Shown here piece after piece: positions 5,881-11,939 of a stretch of 20,398 nucleotides of DNA (position 1 is the first letter of the stretch; each line of letters opens with the position of its first letter). The stretch is taken from positions 1 through 20,398 of IMG/VR virus record IMGVR_UViG_3300037071_004967, one strand, 5' to 3'. Made by a program: the position numbers and the translations under genes. The notes beneath the pieces are model-generated. The model saw nothing but the letters and a program-made list of their open reading frames with translations, ran no database searches and was not told the DNA's origin. Origin of the DNA: a virus.

Positions 5881-6615
5881 ATGAGCACGCAAGGCACGGA
5901 AAAACCTGTTTCGCGGAGAACAAAGGCAAACCGTGAGAACGGCAAAAAAGGCGGCCGGCCTGTTGACCTGTTAGACGTGGATCAAATCACGAAAACGGCC
6001 CTTGCGACCGTTGGTGCCGGCCTAGGCTCGCGACAAATCATAAAAGGCGAGGAAAACCGGCCGCCCGTATGCACTTGGCTCAGTCTTGCCGATAGGATTT
6101 CACCTGAGGCCGCCAATTGGCTCAAAAAGGCCGTTGGTTGCTCGCCTGAGGAGTTTCGCGACCTGCTAGGCTCACGCTTAGAGCAAGTCGTCGCGCAGGC
6201 CGTGAGCACGTTGGAAACCCGCATTGCCGATATGAGCGGCCGCGACCTTGCTTTGACGTTCGGAATTTTGAATGACCATTTGCTGAAAACTCGGGGATTT
6301 AGCGGCGCGGGATCATTAACCGTTCATCAGACCAACGTGCAAATTAACGGCCTCTCACGCTCTGATGCGTTGGCGGCCCTCACGGGCAAACAAGGGCTGA
6401 AATTAGACGCCGATTGCAATGGGTTTGCTCGTAGCAACGAAAGCCCGCAACGCGCGCCGGCCGTGGAAATCACGGTAAATTCTGACAGTAAGATTGTTGG
6501 CGCTCCGCGTGCCGATTCTGACAGTAAGATTCTGGATCAATTAAACGGTGCAACGGTTACGCAAACCGTTGGTCGCACCTCTGAAAACGGCGGAAATGTC
6601 CGCGAAAACACCTAA
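5881..6615 (+). CDS. DNA-binding protein, possible small terminase subunit
   Basis: The protein has 244 residues. The N-terminus is basic with NRENGKKGGRPVDLL (about 18-32), a stretch common near the start of phage small terminases and similar DNA-binding proteins. The central part is helical, with LEQVVAQAVSTLETRIADMS and then DLALTFGILNDHLLKTRGF. That last pattern, a helix with an L-GIL-D-H/K motif, resembles a segment seen in small-terminase-like proteins. The C-terminus is low in order and repeats DSDSKI twice because of a 17-base DNA repeat. It is the first plus-strand gene and lies 3.3 kb before the large terminase. The alternative is a phage regulator. I place small terminase at less than even odds. 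Confidence 0.45.
   Translation: MSTQGTEKPVSRRTKANRENGKKGGRPVDLLDVDQITKTALATVGAGLGSRQIIKGEENRPPVCTWLSLADRISPEAANWLKKAVGCSPEEFRDLLGSRLEQVVAQAVSTLETRIADMSGRDLALTFGILNDHLLKTRGFSGAGSLTVHQTNVQINGLSRSDALAALTGKQGLKLDADCNGFARSNESPQRAPAVEITVNSDSKIVGAPRADSDSKILDQLNGATVTQTVGRTSENGGNVRENT
6479..6531. repeat. Two exact 17-base direct repeats with near-palindromic core
   Basis: ATTCTGACAGTAAGATT occurs at 6479-6495 and again at 6515-6531, 36 bases apart, within the end of the gene at 5881. Each core, TTCTGAC-A-GTAAGAT, is one arm exact and one arm close to the perfect palindrome at 6751-6765. Confidence 0.8.
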
Positions 6616-6628
6616 CGTCTTGGACACT

Positions 6629-7324
6629 ATGAGCAACGCAAACCCAACGAAAGCAGAGCAACGCAAGCAGGGCCAAACCGCTTGGCTTCGCGAACTGTTG
6701 AAACGCAACGATTTAGACGGCGCGGCGCGCTACGCTGCGAAGCACGGCCTTTCTGACTGTCAGAATGTCGCCGAACTTGACAGTCAGATTGCATCGTCCC
6801 TTCTGAAAAGACAGGGCACAGGGGGGGCGGGGGTCGCGCTTGAGCGCGCGGGTGGGAATATGTATCCATCCACTTCCCCCCAATTTTTTTCTACAAAGGA
6901 GTCGCCCGACAATGGTTTGCGTGTGAATTTGAAACCCGGTGAAGGCGTGCAGATTTTTCGTGGCGAGTACGGAGCGGTACAAACTGAAACGCCCGAGTGC
7001 CAGGATGTGCCGCCATTTGATCCGCCGTACACGGTGAGAACGGAAGGGCCGTGCAACGAGACGGTGCCGCAAGTGGGCATTCCGCGTGATTTGGAGCCGG
7101 CGAGGGAGAAACTGCCTGCTGGGGTTTATTGGGCGGTGATGACGGCCAAGATGCAGAACCAGCGGCGATATTGGGCGACGATCAAGGGTGAGCGTGTGCA
7201 GGTGTGGGTGACGCTGCGGGATCGGGCGAAAATGATCCGGGTGGTTGGGCGGACGTTGCCGGTGAAGGTGAACGCGGATGCGTTGCAGGGCGGCTATGTT
7301 CTTTGGAAAGGAGGTGCGGCGTGA
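6629..7324 (+). CDS. Unknown phage protein (231 residues)
   Basis: It starts MSNANPTKAEQRKQGQTAWL. The N-terminal 60 residues are helical and basic. A Gly/Pro/Ser-rich linker follows, then a C-terminal beta-rich part (LPAGVYWAVMTAKM, RRYWATIKGERVQVWVTL, GGYVLWKGGAA). No family is recognised. An in-frame ATG at 6596 would add 11 residues and overlap the previous gene by 20 bases. The start at 6629 is chosen because TTGGA lies 5 bases upstream, but the choice is uncertain. Two near-palindromic sites (6751-6765, 6775-6789) and a long G run (from 6817) lie inside it. Confidence 0.65.
   Translation: MSNANPTKAEQRKQGQTAWLRELLKRNDLDGAARYAAKHGLSDCQNVAELDSQIASSLLKRQGTGGAGVALERAGGNMYPSTSPQFFSTKESPDNGLRVNLKPGEGVQIFRGEYGAVQTETPECQDVPPFDPPYTVRTEGPCNETVPQVGIPRDLEPAREKLPAGVYWAVMTAKMQNQRRYWATIKGERVQVWVTLRDRAKMIRVVGRTLPVKVNADALQGGYVLWKGGAA
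6751..6789. promoter_or_regulatory. Pair of palindromic sites, one perfect
   Basis: TTCTGAC-T-GTCAGAA (6751-6765) is a perfect palindrome with 7-base arms around one base. ACTTGAC-A-GTCAGAT (6775-6789) is a close relative starting 24 bases later. Both lie in the coding sequence. They are candidate protein-binding sites of the same family as 5812-5826, 6480-6494 and 6516-6530. Confidence 0.55.
7307..7315 (+). promoter_or_regulatory. Consensus Shine-Dalgarno that selects a GTG start
   Basis: AAAGGAGGT lies 5 bases upstream of the GTG at 7321, whose last bases overlap the TGA of the previous gene (GTGA). It decides the start of the 114-residue protein against longer upstream alternatives. Confidence 0.8.
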
Positions 7325-7665
7325 GCATCGGGACGTTGACGAGCCGGCAGATCGCGGAGCGGGAGGCCGAGACGGAAATGGTCGAGCTTACGTGGGAGAG
7401 TTTGCACGCGCTATCGAGTTCTCCGGGAGGCAATGGTTTTACGCGGGCGCAAATCCTCCTGATGGGATTTCCGTACCCGCCGCCTGCTGGGTGGCTTAGG
7501 AGCCTGATTGGGGCGAAGGTGAGTTTGGCGGGGTATGAGCGTGTTCGGGAGGCGGCGTCGGTGAAGGGTAAGGCGTCGCGAGGGATGGCGAAGCGGATGC
7601 GGCGGGCGGCGAAGAAGGCGGCAAAGCGGGCAGTTCGTGAAAATCGAAATAGGAGCCGTCTTTGA
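7321..7665 (+). CDS. Unknown phage protein with very basic tail (114 residues)
   Basis: It begins at GTG 7321. The N-terminal 80 residues contain LTWESLHALSSSPGGNGFTR, AQILLMGFPYPPPAGWLRSL and IGAKVSLAGYERV. This pattern (helix, Gly-Phe, then a Pro-Pro-x-x-Gly-Trp-Leu segment) is familiar from short phage proteins of unknown function. The last 33 residues are mostly Lys, Arg and Ala, suggesting nucleic-acid contact. Its last 170 bases overlap the end of a minus-strand gene. The basic tail may be the mirror of GC-rich antisense coding, so its selection in this frame is less certain than that of the first 80 residues. Confidence 0.65.
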   Translation: MSIGTLTSRQIAEREAETEMVELTWESLHALSSSPGGNGFTRAQILLMGFPYPPPAGWLRSLIGAKVSLAGYERVREAASVKGKASRGMAKRMRRAAKKAAKRAVRENRNRSRL

Positions 7666-8050
7666 ACCAGCGGGGTTTTTTGGAGCCGATGGCGGCGTAG
7701 GGCTCGCAGCGGGTGAAGCCGAGTGATTCGGCGTGGCGGATGACGGATTCACGATAGGCTTGCACGTCGCTGTCAATGCGGACGGGTGTACTGTTTTTCG
7801 GATACAGCTTGCGGCGCAGGGCGTTGTTTTCGTGGCGCAGGATGTGAAATTTTCCTTCCCACAGGTGGGCTTGCTGCCATGCGGCGCGGGCGCGTTGATT
7901 CTGCTTGTCGATGCGGGTTTCGGCGAGTTGGGCGTAAAAGCGGGCGGTTTCTAGGTTGATGAGGGAACAGGTGGGAGCGTGCCGGCCGTCGATGCGGGTG
8001 TGGGAGCCGTAGTGGCATTCTGGGCAGGGTCCGGGTAGTGGGAGTGGCAT
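7496..8050 (-). CDS. Unknown protein with Cys/His N-terminus and Pro-rich tail (184 residues)
   Basis: It starts MPLPLPGPCPECHYGSHTRI and has HAPTCSL soon after, so CPEC-H...H-C could form a zinc site (about residues 9-30). A long basic helix follows (RIDKQNQRARAAWQQAHLWE, HENNALRRKLY, about 45-90), probably a coiled coil. A compact segment ends near YFDFHELPAL. The last 45 residues are Pro/Ser/Ala-rich and antisense to the Lys/Arg tail of the gene ending at 7665. The start overlaps the upstream gene by 100 bases in another frame and lacks a Shine-Dalgarno, so the exact start is uncertain. Last gene of the minus-strand cassette. Confidence 0.6.
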   Translation of the reverse strand: MPLPLPGPCPECHYGSHTRIDGRHAPTCSLINLETARFYAQLAETRIDKQNQRARAAWQQAHLWEGKFHILRHENNALRRKLYPKNSTPVRIDSDVQAYRESVIRHAESLGFTRCEPYAAIGSKKPRWFKDGSYFDFHELPALPPSSPPAASASPSLATPYPSPTPPPEHAHTPPNSPSPQSGS

Positions 8051-8199
8051 GGTTGTTTTTTGGGTTGGTCGAAATAGCAGACAGGCAGGCCGTGGGCGGT
8101 GGCTTTTTTCCAGACCTCGGGAGTAAGGGCGCGCGGGCAGTGGCGGAATTTCGTGCAGCCGTCGCCCTCGCAAAAGGTCATGTCGCGGTAGTTGAGCAC
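7951..8199 (-). CDS. Small Cys-rich protein (82 residues), GTG start
   Basis: It starts at GTG 8199 (reads MLNYRDMTFCEGDGCTKFRH). Cys occur in CEGDGC...C with a further Cys in LPVCYFDQPKKQPCHSHY, which makes a metal-binding fold likely. GAGGTGA lies about 10 bases upstream and supports GTG 8199 rather than the internal ATG at 8181. Short phage proteins with this CxxxxC...C pattern and a Gly-Leu-Pro-Val segment are common and uncharacterised. The Ala/Pro/Thr-rich C-terminus overlaps the next gene by 100 bases. Confidence 0.65.
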   Translation of the reverse strand: MLNYRDMTFCEGDGCTKFRHCPRALTPEVWKKATAHGLPVCYFDQPKKQPCHSHYPDPAQNATTAPTPASTAGTLPPVPSST

Positions 8200-8203
8200 G
8201 GGG

Positions 8204-8416
8204 TCACGTCACCTCGGGGAGCAGCACGAAAACATGATCGGGAGCCGGGACGCCCTTGGGGACGATTTGGATGGAGATGCCCGATTTGACCATATCGGCG
8301 ATGGTGGCGTTTTTGGGGATCATGACCCACACGCCGAGGGCGTTTCTGAATACACCGTGCGAGACGGGTTCAGGTTTTTTGGCGCGCTTTTTGGGCGCTG
8401 GTTTTTTCTTTTTCAT
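8204..8416 (-). CDS. Small unknown protein with Lys-rich N-terminus (70 residues)
   Basis: It starts MKKKKPAPKKRAKKPEPVSH, a strongly basic tail, then a compact beta-rich part (GVFRNALGVWVMIPKNATIA, PAPDHVFVLLPEV). The start at 8416 overlaps the upstream stop as ATGA, which selects it over a longer frame upstream of unlikely Arg/His-rich composition. Function unknown; nucleic-acid binding is possible from the charge. Confidence 0.7.
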   Translation of the reverse strand: MKKKKPAPKKRAKKPEPVSHGVFRNALGVWVMIPKNATIADMVKSGISIQIVPKGVPAPDHVFVLLPEVT

Positions 8417-8730
8417 GGGAGGTTGTTGGCTTCCTTGTAGGCGGCGGCGATTTCGAGAGAGGCGTTGAGGTCGTCGAAGGTGATATGGATGGTTTCGCCG
8501 TCGCTCAGGCGTTGGATGGTGGAGCGGGCGATGATGCCGCGCAGGGTGGCAATTTCGGCGTACAGCGTGCCCATCTCCCCGCACATGCGCTCAACAGTGG
8601 CCTCCGCTTTAAGCGCCCGGTCGAGGAGCGCGCGCTGTCCTATCGCGAAATCTTTTTCGAGGGCGGCCGTGGACGCCTTGAAGGTTTCGATCAGGCCGTT
8701 GAAGCGGGCGATTTCCTCGGGCGTGCTCAT
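8413..8730 (-). CDS. Coiled-coil protein (105 residues)
   Basis: It starts MSTPEEIARFNGLIETFKAS. Residues 5-70 are almost continuously helical, with heptad-like spacing (LIETFKASTAALEKDFAIGQ, then RMCGEMGTLYAEIATLRGII). The end reads ITFDDLNASLEIAAAYKEAN. The start at 8730 overlaps the upstream TGA as ATGA. Function unknown; an oligomeric accessory protein would fit. Confidence 0.65.
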   Translation of the reverse strand: MSTPEEIARFNGLIETFKASTAALEKDFAIGQRALLDRALKAEATVERMCGEMGTLYAEIATLRGIIARSTIQRLSDGETIHITFDDLNASLEIAAAYKEANNLP

Positions 8731-9077
8731 GGGGTATTCGGGGGACGAACCTTGTTTTCGATCATCCAACCGCGCATTTGGCCGACCATTTCGCGGGTCA
8801 CGCCGACATCCATTGCAATCGCCGTGTCGGTGCCGTCCCAATTATGAAAAACCGCGCAGAGGGTTTTGAGTACGGCGGTGTCCCGGTAAACGTGGTTTCG
8901 CTTGCATCGGTTGTCTTCGGCGATGCCGAGAATCCGCATGGCGTTGCGAACCGTGATTGCGGCGACGCCGAGCTTTTCGGCGATGTTGTGAACGTTGTAG
9001 CCGTCCGCGTTGAGGGTGCGGATTTGTTTTTCCGCCTCGGGGTTGACGGTGCTATGAAAGATTTGGGAGCGACTCAT
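8727..9077 (-). CDS. Protein with two helix-turn-helix segments (116 residues)
   Basis: The first helix-turn-helix lies at about residues 14-52 (EAEKQIRTLNADGYNVHNIA then EKLGVAAITVRNAMRILGI), with the usual Ala-x-x-x-Gly turn. A second, at about 66-108 (DTAVLKTLCAVFHNW, then DTAIAMDVGVTREMVGQMRG), repeats the layout, so the protein may be an internal duplication. It is the only clear DNA-binding protein of the cassette and may control it or the adjacent late region. Start and stop both overlap neighbours as ATGA. The target is unknown. Confidence 0.75.
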   Translation of the reverse strand: MSRSQIFHSTVNPEAEKQIRTLNADGYNVHNIAEKLGVAAITVRNAMRILGIAEDNRCKRNHVYRDTAVLKTLCAVFHNWDGTDTAIAMDVGVTREMVGQMRGWMIENKVRPPNTP

Positions 9078-9352
9078 GGGGCGGCGTCCGTGGGTTTTGC
9101 CGTGGCCTGTTCGATGATGGCGTCAATTTCCTTGTGCAGCCGGAACAGGATGATTTCGCCGTCCTTTTCCTTCATTTGGGTGGCGGCGTTGATCGTATTG
9201 AACATGGTGATACTGCCGGCGCAGAAGGCCATATAGGCGCGCTTTAGCTGGTCGGGCGTGCAATCGCCTTCGAGGACGGTTTTATAGAAATCGTCAAACG
9301 ACGCCTTGATTGACCGGGGGACTTGGAGCGGCCGGAGCCGGGAGGTTTTCAT
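9074..9352 (-). CDS. Unknown phage protein (92 residues)
   Basis: It starts MKTSRLRPLQVPRSIKASFD. The middle (FYKTVLEGDCTPDQLKRAYM, AFCAGSITMFNTIN) resembles short conserved phage proteins of unknown function with a Pro-Asp-Gln-Leu and Ala-Phe-x-x-Gly pattern. It overlaps the upstream gene by 59 bases in another frame and the downstream start as ATGA. No Shine-Dalgarno; expression may rely on reinitiation. Confidence 0.65.
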   Translation of the reverse strand: MKTSRLRPLQVPRSIKASFDDFYKTVLEGDCTPDQLKRAYMAFCAGSITMFNTINAATQMKEKDGEIILFRLHKEIDAIIEQATAKPTDAAP

Positions 9353-9725
9353 GGGTGAGGGGTTGAGGATACAGGTCGAAGATTTCCGCGCCGATGCGGA
9401 GCGGGAGCGCGCGCTGGAAAAAGCATTGCACTTTAAGTGATGCGAGAACGTCGGCGTCGTGGATTTTCACGGCCGAGTAACCAAAGCCGACAAGGGTTTT
9501 GTACTCCTCGGGGATAAACCAGAGGCGCAGGTCGTCGAGCGAGATGCAGCCGAAGCCGCGCGCCATGCCGTAAATCCCGAGGCGTTGGAGGGCACCAAAC
9601 TGCTTTTCGGAAAACATCAACCGGGCATAATCCTTGGGGGAGCGATCCGCCGCCCATTTATGGGAAAAGCCCGGTTTCCACGGGCCGCGACCCTCAACGT
9701 CTTGGATTCGATAAACGGTAGTCAT
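9294..9725 (-). CDS. Conserved-type phage protein of unknown function (143 residues)
   Basis: It starts MTTVYRIQDVEGRGPWKPGF. The order of short motifs (YRIQDVEGRGPWKPG, SHKW, FGCISLDDLRLWFIPEE, LVGFGYSAVKIHDADV, QCFFQRALPL) is that of a small protein family common in phages and prophages. I know the layout but no assigned function. The start at 9725 is chosen because the motif pattern begins there; a 20-residue upstream extension is not supported. It is the first gene of the minus-strand cassette, 155 bases from the large terminase. Confidence 0.7.
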   Translation of the reverse strand: MTTVYRIQDVEGRGPWKPGFSHKWAADRSPKDYARLMFSEKQFGALQRLGIYGMARGFGCISLDDLRLWFIPEEYKTLVGFGYSAVKIHDADVLASLKVQCFFQRALPLRIGAEIFDLYPQPLTHENLPAPAAPSPPVNQGVV

Positions 9726-9880
9726 TCGTATTCGCGAAGTTATTACACTGCCCGGCCCTGACTTTGTTTTTGGTGTTGTGAGCAATAACTAACAGGCGGG
9801 CAAGCGCGACAATGCGCCTAATTGTACGCATTAGACTTGCTTGTTCTACGTGGAACAATGGATAAGCATACCTAATCGCC
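9726..9880. promoter_or_regulatory. Divergent region between cassette and large terminase
   Basis: The gap holds TTCGCGAA (9731-9738), CTAAT-N7-ATTAG (9819-9834 region, containing GCATTAG at 9828-9834), and the parS-like palindrome at 9841-9858. A weak plus-strand pair TTGCTT (from 9837), 18 bases, GATAAG (from 9861) would put the palindrome inside the promoter. No gene fits this stretch. Confidence 0.45.
9841..9858. promoter_or_regulatory. parS-like ParB-binding palindrome
   Basis: TTGTTCTACGTGGAACAA is an 18-base palindrome with one imperfect pair. The inner 16 bases, TGTTCTACGTGGAACA, differ at one position from TGTTCCACGTGGAACA, a known form of the bacterial chromosomal parS sequence. 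No ParA or ParB gene lies in the window. It could also be an operator for a different protein. Confidence 0.5.
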
Positions 9881-11536
9881 ATGCTAGGCCAGAAGTTTTT
9901 CACCAATGAGCTAAAGCTCGATTTCGGAATGCCGTGGCAGGAGCGTTTCACGCGGCCCGAGCTTTACGAGTCGTGGACGGACGCGGCCATCACGGCCGAA
10001 CTGGAGCAAAAAACGCTCATCGAAAACGCCGCGATCCTCGACCCGATACAGTTTGGTTGGACGCTCCCCGGTTGGCGCGAGGTCATGGAAAATTGGGCGG
10101 CCTACGACACGCATTGCGTCTTTGGCGGCAACCGATCCAGCAAGAGCGTCTTTTGCGCGCGTCTGTTTGTGGATTTGCTGATGCTCATTCCCGAGGCGCA
10201 AATCCGGTGCTATCACGTCAACTTGGAAAAGAGCATCGCCGAGCAACAGGCGTTTATTTGGGACGCCCTGCCCGACCGCTACAAACAAATGCCCCGCCGC
10301 AAGGGCATCGCGCATTCGATCCAGTATTCACAGAAAAACGGGTTTGTCGGCGGCAAGTTGATCCTGCCCCCGCAACCGGGACGGCGGCGCGGTTCCGAGA
10401 TGATTTTCGGGACGTATTCACAGTACAAGGACGATCCGCAATGCGTCGAGGGCTGGTGGGCACACGCGATTTGGGCGGACGAGGAGATGCCGCTCAAAAT
10501 GTTCGAGCGCCTGTTGACCCGCCTGTACGACACCAAGGGCCGCATGGTCCTGTCGTTTACGACGATCCAAGGTTGGAGCCCGCTGGTTGCAGACATCCTA
10601 GGGCGCGTTGCGGTCCTTCGCCGCCGTTATAGTCACCTCCTCAAGCGGGAAATCCCGGTCGCGCAGGAGAGTTTGCGCCGCAAGGGCACTCGTATCTATT
10701 ATTTTTGGACACAGGACAACGCCTTCATCCCGTCCGATGTCATCGAGAAATTGCGGGGCCGGCCGCCCGATGAAATCTTGGCGATTGCTCATGGCATCCC
10801 AACCAAGCCGGCCCTGTCCAAGTTTCCGAAATTCGACGAGACGGTGCATGTCATGGAGCACAACCGGCTGCCGTGGCTCATCCCGGCGAAGGAGGACACG
10901 CCCGAACTGGAGTTCACCCGCTACCATGTCATCGACCCTTCCGGCCGGAAACCGTGGACGATGCTATGGGCCGCCGTCGATCCGGCCGGGCGCATCTACG
11001 TTTACCGGGATTGGCCGGACGAGGCGGCCGGCGCGTGGGGTGAACTCAACGAAAAGCCCGAGGGCAAGGCGGGGCCGGCGCAACAGCCCAACGGCTTCGG
11101 CATCGGTGACTACGTGGAGCGCATCAAAATGGTCGAGGACGGGGAGGAGATTTTCGAGCGCCTGATTGACCCGCGCCTAGGTGCGGCCCTGTCCGTCACC
11201 AAAGAGGGCGCAACGTCGATCATTACCGAGCTTGAGGACGCCGGGATGCTCTGCCTCGCCGCTCCCGGCCTGCATGTCGATCACGGCCTTTCCCTCATCA
11301 ATGACCGCCTGAGCTACAACCAGACCGCGCCGATTTCGGCCATGAACACCCCGCGCCTGTTTATCTCCGACCGCTGCACGAACCTGATTGAGTGCATCAA
11401 AAACTACACGGGCGCGGGCGGCCCCGATGAAGTGTGGAAGGATTTCATCGACTGCCTGCGCTACCTGTTGGAGCACGGCGCGGATTTCGTCTCCAAGGCG
11501 GACCTGCGCCAGAGCGGCAAAAGTTTCTCGTACTGA
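9881..11536 (+). CDS. terL: Terminase large subunit (packaging ATPase and nuclease)
   Basis: The protein has 551 residues. It pumps DNA into the prohead and cuts the concatemer. Walker A is GGNRSSKS at 82-89, and Walker B is HAIWADEEM with Asp200-Glu201. A coupling segment SFTTIQG lies at 225-231. The RNase H-like nuclease half starts at YHVIDPSGRKP (Asp352), with later acidic residues LIDPR (Asp430) and the C-terminal DFIDCLRYLLEH. The length is normal for the family. The start at 9881 lacks a Shine-Dalgarno; the next ATG (codon 17, GMPWQERF) is the alternative. It is unusual that the gene is separated from the putative small subunit by a minus-strand cassette. Confidence 0.95.
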   Translation: MLGQKFFTNELKLDFGMPWQERFTRPELYESWTDAAITAELEQKTLIENAAILDPIQFGWTLPGWREVMENWAAYDTHCVFGGNRSSKSVFCARLFVDLLMLIPEAQIRCYHVNLEKSIAEQQAFIWDALPDRYKQMPRRKGIAHSIQYSQKNGFVGGKLILPPQPGRRRGSEMIFGTYSQYKDDPQCVEGWWAHAIWADEEMPLKMFERLLTRLYDTKGRMVLSFTTIQGWSPLVADILGRVAVLRRRYSHLLKREIPVAQESLRRKGTRIYYFWTQDNAFIPSDVIEKLRGRPPDEILAIAHGIPTKPALSKFPKFDETVHVMEHNRLPWLIPAKEDTPELEFTRYHVIDPSGRKPWTMLWAAVDPAGRIYVYRDWPDEAAGAWGELNEKPEGKAGPAQQPNGFGIGDYVERIKMVEDGEEIFERLIDPRLGAALSVTKEGATSIITELEDAGMLCLAAPGLHVDHGLSLINDRLSYNQTAPISAMNTPRLFISDRCTNLIECIKNYTGAGGPDEVWKDFIDCLRYLLEHGADFVSKADLRQSGKSFSY

Positions 11537-11558
11537 TTTTAACCCCGAAAATGTCGTC

Positions 11559-11900
11559 ATGCCTTGGATCGAAGTTGGCCTGCGCGGCCTCCTGCTGGTG
11601 TACGAAAGATTTCACCGCAAAACCCGGCGAAAGAAAAAACCCGTGATAAATCCCGACGAATACCTTAGCGCGTTGGAGCACTTGGCCCGGCAACATTGCT
11701 GCACGCTTGAACAGCCGCGCGGCTACGATCTGCGCCGGGAGGGAACACTCCTGACAGACTCGGGCTTTCACCCCGCCCACACGGAGGCGCTATGGCTACT
11801 GGCACGCGCCGGGCGCTTCCGCATCGTTGAGGACGGCGAGGGCATGGTTGTTGGTTATTGGCCGGAAAACGATCCCGAGGCGGCCAATAAGTCCGGTTAA
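11559..11900 (+). CDS. Unknown phage protein (113 residues)
   Basis: It starts MPWIEVGLRGLLLVYERFHR, a short hydrophobic helix followed by a basic stretch RKTRRKKKPV. The rest (YLSALEHLARQHCCTLEQPR, GFHPAHTEALWLLARAGRFR, MVVGYWPENDP) is a compact domain with a possible winged-helix layout. No family is recognised. It lies between the large terminase and the portal, where phages often carry a small accessory gene. The start at 11559 is chosen because it is the first ATG after the terminase stop in this frame; no clear Shine-Dalgarno. Confidence 0.65.
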   Translation: MPWIEVGLRGLLLVYERFHRKTRRKKKPVINPDEYLSALEHLARQHCCTLEQPRGYDLRREGTLLTDSGFHPAHTEALWLLARAGRFRIVEDGEGMVVGYWPENDPEAANKSG

Positions 11901-11939
11901 TACTGGACAATACGCATTAGGCGGCCTTATGCCGATTAA

